Shown here: in pieces, positions 1 through 7,289 of the stretch
Layout: the number at the start of each line of letters is the position of its first letter
Numbering within the stretch: the stretch's first letter is position 1
From: Chara braunii
Lineage: Eukaryota; Streptophyta; Charophyceae; Charales; Characeae
Assembly: GCA_003427395.1 (NCBI GenBank)
Contig: BFEA01000196.1
Location: 1,419,485-1,450,888 of the forward strand
Length of the DNA: 31,404 nt
Direction of reading: 5' to 3'
The notes under the pieces: model-generated
The model's input: the letters and a program-made list of their open reading frames with translations, nothing else
Told to the model about the DNA's origin: nothing
Databases searched by the model: none
Translations under genes and position numbers: made by a program

Positions 1-52
<52 letters not shown>
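1..52. repeat. (AG)n microsatellite at the window edge
   Basis: The window opens with 26 uninterrupted AG dinucleotides, so the tract may extend beyond the left edge. It is a simple dinucleotide repeat with no coding value. Confidence 0.97.
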
Positions 53-53
<1 letters not shown>

Positions 54-217
54 ACTGACAGTGCTGCCAGTCTGAAGACTCTGACATTCTGAATTGAACT
101 GCGAAGTTCAAACTTTTAAGTTATATATGAAGTTATGAACTTAAATTACTGAATCCAAAGTTCAAACTTCAAAGTTCAAAGTTAATCATACTTTTTTCAA
201 AAAAAAACAACAAAAAA
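53..217. other. AT-rich spacer with short GTTCAAA repeats
   Basis: This short non-coding stretch contains several near copies of AAGTTCAAACTT in both orientations (about 101-182) and an A-rich run (199-217) directly before the candidate MITE. I see no gene. Confidence 0.5.
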
Positions 218-638
218 GGGCATACTCACACAGCGGTGGCATAGAACTTTGCTATCCCGATTTTGTTGAAATGCCAGCCCGCCTGGTCACCTAGCAGCAT
301 CAAATCACAAAAGACACGAGCTGGACTTCCTGGCAATTGCGGAAATGGTGCCTCGAGTGGTCACACAGCGCGAGGCCCAAATCCTGCAACATTTGTTTTT
401 CCAACAAAATTCGTTTCAAATTTCCTTTCACGAACTCTCGAACTGAAAACAAAAGAAATTGCTACCACCTCCAGAGGTGGTAGCAAAATGCCCTTCCCCA
501 CGGCCCGCCAGTCCGCTGGCATTTGATACCCCGTTTGCTTCTTTTGCCACTTTCCATGCGTCAGGTGACTGGCCCAACCGTCAAATTTTAGCCATTTTGC
601 CATAAAACTTGATAAAAGGCCCTAGTGTGAGTAGGCCC
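218..638. mobile_element. Candidate MITE with GGGCATACTCACAC-type termini
   Basis: The left end reads GGGCATACTCACACAG (218-233). The right end read on the opposite strand is GGGCCTACTCACACTAG (622-638), so about 13 of the first 15 positions pair as a terminal inverted repeat. The 421-bp interior has no convincing coding frame and carries a near-perfect palindrome at 459-486. I could not identify a matching target-site duplication: the left flank is a run of A and the right flank is GAAA. The same terminus appears elsewhere (1304-1424, near 1876, near 11054 and near 11145), which supports a dispersed non-autonomous family. The superfamily is not decided by what is visible. Confidence 0.45.
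459..486. repeat. Palindrome, 13-bp arms, 2-bp spacer
   Basis: TTGCTACCACCTC at 459-471 is followed by CA and then its exact reverse complement at 474-486. The core ACCTCCAGAGGT nearly matches the core ACCTCTAGAGGT of the palindrome at 2024-2041. Confidence 0.9.
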
Positions 639-851
639 GAAATTTAACAAATTTAAACCATCTCCATGGCTCTTGGCCTGTACAACAGAGAACTAGCCTT
701 ATAGAAGCCAACCCAAAACAACAAGAAAAATCGGAATTCCTCTGGGCTCTAAATAGCCCTGTCACCTCACAAAGAGTTCAAAAGCTTTTTCCTTTTTTTT
801 CCCCAGTGGTGCTAAGAGAACCACCGGAATTGAGGTTTTGCCTGTCTGGTT

Positions 852-915
852 GCTCCATCTACTGGTGGGGAGGGGCACCTGCCAGAAACCGGGTCCAGCG
901 TCCCTTAGATACATC
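852..915 (-). repeat. Fragment of the hairpin retroposon repeat
   Basis: The plus strand reads CTCCATCTACTGGTGGGGAG followed by a block ending CCGGGTCCAGCGTCCC, which is the reverse complement of the shared 3' module of the retroposon at 2853-3470. The hairpin arm is damaged here (GCCAGA opposite TCCAGC). The copy is partial, with no tail or target-site duplication. Confidence 0.7.
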
Positions 916-1117
916 TTGTGAATACAGAACTTTGCCGGGGCTATAGCCATTGTAGGTTTCTGTCATAGAGCACCACTTCCTCCGGGAAAAGCTTTTTCTT
1001 TCGTTTTTCCGGGATTTTCCCCTACTTAAGATTGAACCAAACCAAAGGTTTTATGAACTCTAGATAACGAGCGACAGTAGTATGTTTTTCTTTTCTTTTC
1101 GTTTCCTTTTCTGAGAT

Positions 1118-1163
1118 GGCTCCAATCTATTCGTGGGGAGCAGCAGCAGTCCCATGTGCAAGG
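1118..1163 (-). repeat. Very degenerate fragment of the same repeat
   Basis: GGCTCCAATCTATTCGTGGG is close to the GGCTCCATCTATTGGTGGGG block of the better copy at 11779-11798. It is followed by GTCCCATGTGCAAGG, which also occurs at about 11614-11628. Similarity is short and the call is tentative. Confidence 0.35.
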
Positions 1164-1303
1164 ATCACATTTATTCATCCACCACGTCTGAATTGCGTTC
1201 TGACACTCAGGACTTTTCTGACTCATCTGTTGTAATTGCAGTCGGATACATTCAGGGCCATCCACGCCTGCAGTCAGATGCATTGAGGAAAGTCCTAGTG
1301 TGA

Positions 1304-1424
1304 GGGCATACTGACACTGACACTTTCCTGAATGTATCTCACCACAATTAGGGCCAGGGATTTATGAATCTGACTGCAATTAGGTCCACAGCTTAGTAAA
1401 AAAGGTCCTTTTGTGAGTATGCCC
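1304..1424. mobile_element. Small candidate MITE (121 bp) flanked by TGA
   Basis: The left end GGGCATACTGACA pairs with the right end, which reads GGGCATACTCACA on the opposite strand, with one mismatch over 13 bp. The element is bounded on both sides by TGA (1301-1303 and 1425-1427), consistent with a 3-bp target-site duplication. No coding capacity is present. A 3-bp duplication is what PIF/Harbinger-type enzymes make, although they prefer TAA or TTA, so assignment to that superfamily is inference. Confidence 0.5.
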
Positions 1425-1875
1425 TGACTCTGCCCTCAGATCACCAGCAACTTCCCACCATTTCCCCAGCACCATTCGCAGGTTGAGAAGAGAAAGAAAA
1501 AAGAAAAGAAGAGTGGACACTGTATGAACGTGTAAGGATGCAGCTTCCCACAATTTTTTTTATTTTTTTTTGGGAAAGATTCCCACAACTGCCCCACCAA
1601 CACTGTTTTTTATTTTCTTTTTCTTTTTCTTTTTCTTTTCACTGTATGTACGTGTAAGGATGCAGCTTCCCACCATTGCCCCATCACCATCTTCATGTAC
1701 GTGTATGGATGCAATTAGTTGGTGGTCTGCCCGCGCTTTTGTCTTGTTTTCTTTTGTCTTTTGGGGCTGCCCACTGCTTCTTCGTCTCCTCCTCTTCATG
1801 CTTCGTTTTTCACTTTTTTGTCTCTGTCAGCATGTCATGTTGCTTGCCCCTGTGGTCACCAGCCTACACCACTAA
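1425..1875. other. Pyrimidine-rich non-coding stretch with 122-bp spaced direct repeats
   Basis: The block CACTGTATGAACGTGTAAGG plus GATGCAGCTTCCCAC occurs at 1518-1552 and again at 1640-1674 with one change, and a third partial copy starts near 1695. Between them lie T-rich tracts with TTTTTC units. Open frames here translate to runs of Phe, Lys or Ser and look spurious. Confidence 0.6.
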
Positions 1876-2089
1876 GGGCACACTCCCACTAGGGGTCTTT
1901 TTCGCAAAATCACGAAATCTGCTACACTATTGCAGTCACACAATGCCCCCCCGCCCACCGCAAATGGCAAACCGTGTAGTATATGTCACCGGCCTGCTGG
2001 GCTGCAGGATGCAGCAATTCGCAAGGACCTCTAGAGGTCCTCGCAAATTCACATTTGTTTTTCTGGATTAAGAACAAAGAACAAGAGAA
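1876..2089. other. Possible MITE arm cut off by the Ty3 element, with an 18-bp palindrome
   Basis: GGGCACACTCCCACTAG at 1876 resembles the GGGCATACTCACAC terminus of the neighbouring candidate MITEs. The perfect palindrome AGGACCTCTAGAGGTCCT lies at 2024-2041. No matching right end occurs before the LTR begins at 2090, so if this is a MITE it was interrupted or lost its other end. Confidence 0.35.
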
Positions 2090-2819
2090 TGCAAGGAAAT
2101 GATAGCAAATTCCAGAAACCAAGCAGCATCATACACATGAAACCAGATATTCTTGACTTCGAACCAAAAGCAGAATTGCAACTCGAGTTCCACCAAATAA
2201 GAACACAGCAAAGCTCACAAGTGACAATGTTCAAATAGTATCATCATCATCAACAATGAACCAATGTCGAATCCCTATCTGGCACTCAGCGCTCAGACTG
2301 CGAGTGGCAGATCCTATCTAGCCTATCTACAATGCCGTGGGTGACGTCAACAGCTTCCCAAAGTACGAGCAGATCTCGGCCAATGCCGTTCGCCTCAAGC
2401 ACCAGGTATGTCTCACGCTTCACTCACAACCTCGATCCCCCACACAGATGCGACATGCACCCAAGGACCACCATGTGCCCCATCCAGCAATGCGCAGGCC
2501 AGCTCGTCTATGGCTGCCTGCTTCTTCCCTGCTCGCCCGTGAGCGAGTAGGCACTCGCTCCAGCAGCTGGCGCAGCAGCACTTGCGCATAAGCAGCGAGT
2601 GGCCGAATGCCAAATGCAAAGGCAGGCACTTTCCTTTATGGAAGTTGCCTGCCCGCAGCGTGCTGCCTGGCTGCGCTGGGGCCCATGCCCAGAAGCTTCC
2701 GGTAGGCCCCAAGTGGCTGAGCCCCTGTCCCAGGGAATCTTCCACAGGGCCTCGGTTACTCGTGTCCAACTACCCAGTCGGCCTGTGTTCAGTTCATGCC
2801 CTGTGTCTGGTCCAGGGCA
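2090..2819 (-). repeat. Left (3') LTR of the minus-strand Ty3 element
   Basis: The plus strand starts TGCAAGGAAA and ends CAGGGCA, matching TG...CA LTR ends. It aligns along its length with 9861-10607, sharing for example GAACCAATGTCGAATCCC and ACGTCAACAGCTTCCCAAAG, with scattered substitutions and small indels that suggest an old insertion. Short frames inside it (such as 2413-2769 minus) recur in the other LTR but shift there, so they are not genes. Confidence 0.75.
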
Positions 2820-2836
2820 GACTCTATCCCCAACCT
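2820..2836 (-). promoter_or_regulatory. Possible polypurine tract beside the 3' LTR
   Basis: On the minus strand GGTTGGGGATAGAGTC lies directly before the LTR start TGCCCTGG. A purine-rich run here is where plus-strand DNA synthesis would be primed. However, the same bases also read as integrase-like residues FQVGDRV, so the site may be coding sequence joined to the LTR by a deletion. Confidence 0.4.
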
Positions 2837-2852
2837 GAAATGCAGACGGGCG

Positions 2853-3441
2853 TTACAATGCCCAGCGGACTTACTCCTGCTGCTTTGGACATGCCATTTG
2901 TTTGACTACTGAGACCTGACACCTGGCCGGGCCTCCTCATGCTATCTGTTTCCATTTGTGTTTCTTGATATGTGCTTCTTGATATAGTCGGCTCTATGCG
3001 TCGTAGATAGTAGGTTAATGCATCTACAACGGCCCCAGGGCCTACTTATGTGCTTTCTTCATGTTTCTGATTTGAGACAGTAGGATATAATTGCAGCAGG
3101 TTAATCCTCCTCTGGTATGGGGGAGTAATCAATGCCTCTGCATCTACGATGGCCACGTGGCCCGATTGGACTGAGATTTAGTTCGTTTTGAATGGTTCTA
3201 GAGATTAGATGACGAGGGAGCCTGGACCCATTTTTCCAGTATAGACATTCATTGCGATACACCTGGATGCTGGACTTGAGTTTCAGCAAGCTACATTTTC
3301 TTCATTGTACAGGGACGCTGGACCCGATTTCCAGCAGGTGCAGCTCCCCACCAATAGATGGAGCCTTCGACGCTGAGGCCTACTTACCGGGGATGCTCCT
3401 ATCACCTCGTTAAGTAGGTTCTCCGCATATGAAGTTTTTTG

Positions 3442-3470
<29 letters not shown>
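2853..3470 (+). mobile_element. Poly(A)-tailed retroposon, copy 1, with tandem hairpins
   Basis: The insertion is bounded by the duplication TGCAGACGGGCG (2841-2852 and 3471-3482) and ends in about 29 A residues (3442-3470). These are hallmarks of target-primed reverse transcription by LINE machinery. The 618-bp body has no convincing reading frame. Its 3' part holds three hairpin units about 48 bp apart at 3221-3240, 3269-3287 and 3317-3335, the last reading GCTGGACCCGATTTCCAGC. A conserved block CCACCAATAGATGG follows, then the stem CCTACTTA (3379-3386) with TAAGTAGG (3411-3418) just before the tail. The same 3' module recurs inverted at 11679-11930. The first ~350 bp have no counterpart in that copy. 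No clear pol III A and B boxes were found, so it may be a structured RNA or a chimeric processed transcript rather than a classical SINE. Confidence 0.85.
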
Positions 3471-3472
<2 letters not shown>

Positions 3473-3495
3473 CAGACGGGCGGCGATGTTTGTTT

Positions 3496-4330
3496 TCAGA
3501 CTCTATCATAGCCGCCTGTGCCTGTGCATCTGATCCACTGCTTGCTGCATAAGGTCTTCTTACTGGTAAGCAAATTCCAATGTACCAGTCGCAGCAGTGG
3601 TAATAAGAAATCTAGAGGCAGTAGAGGCTTGAAAGTTAGTAGCAGACTGTTGGGGCTCACCCTTGTTGCGCTGTGCACAACATTGTTGTACAGACTGGCG
3701 ACAAGAGCAAGCTTCTCATCCCAGTCCACCTGATTAGGCTTGATATAGTGCCTCAGCAGGTGTTGTACAGCGCGGTTCAGCTGCTCTACTTGCCCGTTTG
3801 CCTATGGGTGATTCCCGGAGGTCATCTGCAGTTGTGTCCCTTGTTCAGTAGTTGCAGCCTAAGGCTACAACTCACTTGTGAATCGCACATCCCGATCACT
3901 AACAATAGACTTTGGCAGTCCAAAGTCTCTGACCCAGTTCTCTTTAATTGGCAGTCCAAAGTCTTTGACCCAGTTCTCTTTAAACAGTTTAATCACGTAC
4001 TCGGTCTTGGCTGTTTCAGGCATCGCAACTAACGTAGCGTACTTACTAACAATGACAAAAACATGTTTCATAACGCTCTTGCTGGTGACCAGCGTATCCA
4101 TGAAATCCATGGACAGACTCTCACCGGGTCTTTCCGAAATCGGAAGGGGCTTGAGAAGCCCAACAAGGGTCTGTGTGTGTGGTTTGTCTCTTTGTCACAC
4201 CTGACAAGTTTCCACGTACAACTTGGCGTCTTTCATCATGATTGTGGGCCACCAGAACCGCTGCAGCAAGTTTGCTGCAGTCTTCTTATAGCCAAAATGT
4301 TGCGTGGCATCATGACAGTCGCCTAAAAAT
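3496..4330 (-). pseudogene. Ty3 integrase (H2C2 finger plus DDE core), broken
   Basis: Integrase inserts the element cDNA into host chromosomes. Reading the minus strand from about 4330, the zinc-binding HHCC domain shows HDATQHFGYKKTAANLLQ, but the last Cys of the CQVC pair has become a TGA stop near 4188. The catalytic core follows from about 4110 with SMDFMDTLVT (first Asp) and IVSDRDVRF (second Asp). Within it a 36-bp in-frame tandem duplication (3914-3985) repeats KENWVRDFGLP. TAG codons follow at about 3865 and in the NHP-ANGQVEQ segment, where the third acidic residue region ends. The frame resumes to WDEKLALVASLYNN, then shifts. The C-terminal domain survives only as GDRV against the LTR. 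It is clearly non-functional. Confidence 0.85.
3914..3985 (-). repeat. 36-bp in-frame tandem duplication within integrase
   Basis: GGCAGTCCAAAGTCTCTGAC starts at 3914 and recurs at 3950 with one substitution near the start of the unit. The unit length is 36 bp, so it adds 12 codons without shifting the frame. Confidence 0.9.
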
Positions 4331-5128
4331 TAACTATGCAAAAGACTCTTTGTTTGGTACACACAAACGTTTATTCACGGCCTTCTCGAGGAACAGCAGG
4401 TCATCGACCGACACAAACTCGTTAGAAGTCGCCTTGTCCTTCGCCTCTAGCCTGCGTATGATCTCTGCCATGAGCGGATCCTTGCGATAGGATTCCACCA
4501 AGGACTGAGTCACATTGTCCGCTAGCCCAAACTCAGTGATCAGCGCACCAAGGAGGTCTGGTCTACACGACAATGCATCAGCAACCTTGTTGTACTCCCC
4601 TTTGATGTACTGAGGTTTGGAGTCATACTGTTCTATGACTTCAATCCAGCGTTTCAAAGCATCAGAGAGTATTGGCTGTGTCCTCTTCCACCTGAGGGTC
4701 TGATGATTAGTCCTGACGTAGAAGAATCTCCCAAGGAGATAGTGTCTCCAAGGGTTCAATGCTTTATAGATCGCATAGAGTTCCTTCTCATAGGTGGACT
4801 TAGCCAACTTCTAAGAAGGCTTCTTTTTGGACATTTACTCTACGGGCCTCAACTTCTTCCCCTCCTGTTGTGCAAGCACGACACCAATGCCATATTGGCT
4901 GGCATCCGTGATCACAACGAACGGTTTGTCAGGATCAGGAAGTTTCAAGACCTCATGGTGTGTCAAGGAATGCGTCCAATGTTTGAAAACAGCCTCACAC
5001 CTGTCTGTCCACTCCCAAGGGTTGTCAAGGCGTGTGAGATCCAACAAGGGTGCGGTTCCTATGCTATAATTCTTCACGAAATTGCGGTAATAGCCGGTCC
5101 TCAATAAGAAGGACCTCACCTCAGTCAC
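4331..5128 (-). pseudogene. Ty3 RT connection and RNase H domain, broken
   Basis: The minus-strand frame starts with the RT thumb/connection sequence RSFLLRTGYYRNFVKNYS and runs into RNase H, which removes RNA from RNA-DNA hybrids during element replication. The first catalytic Asp is in VVITDASQYGIG and the Glu in TYEKELYAIYKAL. The next catalytic position, normally TDHQTL, reads RTNHQTL, so Asp is replaced by Asn. Stop codons interrupt the frame after KLRPVE (about 4835) and in the next few codons (near 4812). The tail AEIIRRLEAKDK leads into the integrase finger. Two otherwise good ORFs (5128-4835 and 4807-4334) belong to this one domain. Confidence 0.88.
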
Positions 5129-5312
5129 AAACTGAGGACGCGGCTAATCACGAATGTTGGCCACCTTCGCGTCAGCCCTAAGAAGGACCTCACCTCAGTC
5201 ACAAACAAGTACTTTGTCTACATGGGCTACATGCTCCTCGACGATCCTACTAAAAATAAGTATGTCATCGAGGTACACAATGACAAACTTATCTAAGTAG
5301 TCATGAAAGATT
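5129..5312 (-). pseudogene. Ty3 reverse transcriptase, C-terminal palm fragment with YLDD
   Basis: Reading the minus strand from 5312 gives [17 protein letters not shown], with the catalytic YLDD at 5264-5275, then [16 protein letters not shown]. This is the second half of the RT palm; the first half lies beyond the insert at 6240-6792. Downstream the frame is disturbed around 5140-5215, where CTAAGAAGGACCTCACCTCA is partly duplicated (compare 5103-5135 with 5178-5206), before the connection domain resumes at 5128. The segment is too short to have been called as an ORF. Confidence 0.8.
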
Positions 5313-6239
5313 ATGTCCGAGTGGTTAGGATGTCGGCTGGAAATGTGCATTGTGGTATAAGGTTGCGGCAACTTGCGGGTTCAAAACTCCGCTTCCTTGC
5401 GCAGATCCACCATTGGGCGCTTTCATAGCGTCGACCATTCCCACACCGGTTGTTGTGGGTTGGGGGTCGCTTGGGGGGGACAGGGTCCTGGTTCGCAGTT
5501 TGCCCTTGAGGGGGGGTATTCCCACTATGTAGAGAGAGGGACACACAGTTGATTGTGCATGTGGTGGTCCCGTGCCAACACAAAATAGTTGGCATGATGA
5601 AGGGTTTGAGGGCCTTGATAATGAAAATAGGGGTCGTGGAGGAGGGGCTATACTTGAAGGAAATGGGACTACACTGTCTTGAGGGATCTACCAGAAAAAA
5701 TTAGGTCCACTGAAATAATTGCGGCAAAAATGCCTTCTAGGGTAGGGTTACTTCAGGAAGGGATCCCCTGGCTAGGTCACTTCTATAGCAGGGGTGGACA
5801 CCGCAGAGGGATCTGGGTGACCGGGTGCGTTTCGCCTCCCGACCGGGATGTCCTTGGGAGATACACGATCTGAGTTCGGGGGTGCCCTGCTAAGCGATTT
5901 GCAGGCAACTAGGGAGCGCTGATCTTGGTTGATACCTTCCCATATTCCAGGGTACGTGAGGATGTGAGGTATCATTGGAGAGTTTCAGCTAGTTCAAGTG
6001 TGTGTGTGTGTGTTGGGTCACTTGGATGTGTAAGGAAGAGATAGGGCAGAAGATACCGTTCAGGTTAGAGCTGTCAGTGATGAGTCTCACTTGGCAAGTG
6101 TAGTACCCGCTCTGATAGCGTAGGAAGACTCAGCGCGCTAACCCTCCTGGCAGGTCTGCCCTCGACGGCCGTGTGACAGGGTTCCCCCCTAAGATTGTCT
6201 CCAACCTACACAACCTTTAAAAAGAAAAAAGAAAAAAAA
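5313..6239 (+). mobile_element. Insertion in RT with tRNA-Ser-like head and A-rich tail
   Basis: This 927-bp block splits the RT coding sequence and is not retroelement coding sequence. It starts with a tRNA-Ser-like segment: an A-box-like TGTCCGAGTGG (5314-5324), GTTAGGATGTCGG, an anticodon-loop-like CTGGAAA (GGA, a serine anticodon), a long variable arm, and a B-box-like GGTTCAAAACTCC (5378-5390). It ends in AAAAAGAAAAAAGAAAAAAA (about 6219-6239). A tRNA-derived head plus an A-rich tail is SINE architecture, although 0.9 kb is long for a SINE, so it may be composite. I could not define a clean target-site duplication, and a few RT codons are missing at the junction. A (TG)n run lies near 6000. 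No ORF inside looks real. Confidence 0.6.
5314..5395 (+). tRNA. tRNA-Ser(GGA)-like sequence, degenerate (SINE head)
   Basis: The D-arm region TGTCCGAGTGGTTAGGA, the anticodon-loop-like CTGGAAA and the T-arm GCGGGTTCAAAACTCCGC follow the order of a class II serine tRNA with a long variable arm. The T-arm has an extra base, and there is no matching acceptor stem or 3' end, so it is not a working tRNA gene. It more likely supplied the internal pol III promoter of a retroposon. Confidence 0.55.
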
Positions 6240-6792
6240 GGTGCCAGGAGTATTGCAAAGGCTGAAAGGCATCACCACACTCGTACAGACCGTACCTGGT
6301 TTGAAAAGCGATTTTGTGTTGATCCTCGGGCCGGATTGCAATCTGACGGTACTCGGACTTCAGATTTATCTTACTGAAGTACCGACACTCTTGCACTCGG
6401 TCCAACAAGTCATCGATGCGCGGCAGGGGCTCTGCGTTCTTCACAGTGAAGGCATTGAGCACCCTATAGTCAATGCACATCCTCAATGTTCCCCCTTTCT
6501 TTGGTACAAATAGGACAGGAGACTCATAAGGGGAGACACTTGACTAGATCCAACCCTTCTCTATGAGATCTTTAAGCTGTCGGCGAAGCTCATCAAGCTC
6601 CGCTGGAGACATCCGATAGATCTTACCCTTCATAATACTAGACCATGGGATAATCTTTATCGCGTGGACGACCTCCCTCTCAACAACCCCTTTTGGCTCT
6701 TCAAATATATCCGGGTATTTAGCGACCACTCCCTCTATCTCTAGAGACATTTTCACCGGCTTGCACTCTGCAGAGAAATACACTAAGTACAT
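6240..6792 (-). pseudogene. Ty3 reverse transcriptase, N-terminal half, broken
   Basis: Reverse transcriptase copies the element RNA into DNA. The minus-strand frame opens with a pre-RT linker (VVAKYPDIFEEPKGV), then MSPAELDELRRQLKDLIEKG and [20 protein letters not shown], ending with [12 protein letters not shown] stop interrupts after KGWI (6544-6546). The motif A aspartate, normally in KIDLKSGYHQI, is Asn here ([12 protein letters not shown]), so the active site is already dead. After YGLYE the frame slips and the coding sequence is cut at the A-rich end of the 5313-6239 insert. The rest of RT resumes at 5312. Confidence 0.87.
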
Positions 6793-7289
6793 ACCCTACT
6801 CCGGATCTTGCATATAATAATTATAGAACGCGGCCTCACACATGCATACGTAGGACTCAATTAGACTACTAGTTTTATACTTATGTAATCTGGCGGTTCC
6901 CCCTCCGAGTAAAGTGTGTTTGACCACTGTTCGGTCTTAATCAAACTGGGGCTGTGCAACCGAAAGATAATACATACCGAGCAAGATATCTATACAGAGA
7001 TCATCGCTAACTAGAAACGAGACTCTATATCTTTGTTCCTCTCCCGCGTCCGGGAAACGACAATGTCTTTCAGGTAGTCATTGACTGCTATGGGTTGTTT
7101 GTTGACACATGTCGACTTCACAGGTCGACTGAGGCGCTGCATTTTCCCCTGTAAGCGCAACCGTTCAACACAAGCGCGACTGATAAAGTTCCTTGTCGAA
7201 TAAGTATCATAAAACTTTAAGGCCCCAGCCTTACTGCCGCCTATATCTACTTCGCCGGCGAATAGCTTACCCTTAGGAGCTCTAGCCAT
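6793..7289 (-). pseudogene. Ty3 aspartic protease and linker, broken
   Basis: The frame from 7289 starts MARAPKGKLFAGEVDIGG and carries the retropepsin region as KFYDTYSTRNFISRACVER. The catalytic triad DTG or DSG reads DTY, so the enzyme would be inactive. It normally cuts the Gag-Pol polyprotein. Further on, after a stop at about 7011, CIDILLGMYYL corresponds to the conserved hydrophobic-hydrophobic-G motif near the protease C-terminus, and a TAA follows. The block joins directly to the gag fragment upstream, with the nucleocapsid zinc knuckle missing between them. Confidence 0.8.

Larger units (their letters stand above)
639..1303. other. Non-coding spacer with two decayed repeat fragments
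   Basis: No coding region is supported here. The short frames in this stretch are rich in simple sequence and overlap repeat fragments at 852-915 and 1118-1163, which match part of the hairpin retroposon family. Confidence 0.6.

Noticed and set aside
263-603. Overlapping 80-87 aa frames on both strands in the first candidate MITE
   Set aside because: They cross the palindrome, have no domain and sit in a non-autonomous element.
762-950. 62-aa minus frame and similar short frames at 3101-3289 and 11730-11948 as one conserved peptide
   Set aside because: They share words (such as AGPGFWQ/LGFQ) because they overlap copies of the hairpin retroposon; frames do not stay aligned, so nucleotide structure explains the likeness better.
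2413-2769. 118-aa minus frame and its partner at 10198-10673 as a repeated gene
   Set aside because: Both lie in the two LTR copies; the frames differ between copies through indels, so there is no conserved protein.
5865-5950. Possible 5S rRNA-derived segment (GCTAAGCG, TGATACCTTCCC) within the RT insert
   Set aside because: Only short words agree with 5S rRNA and their spacing is off; not enough to claim homology.
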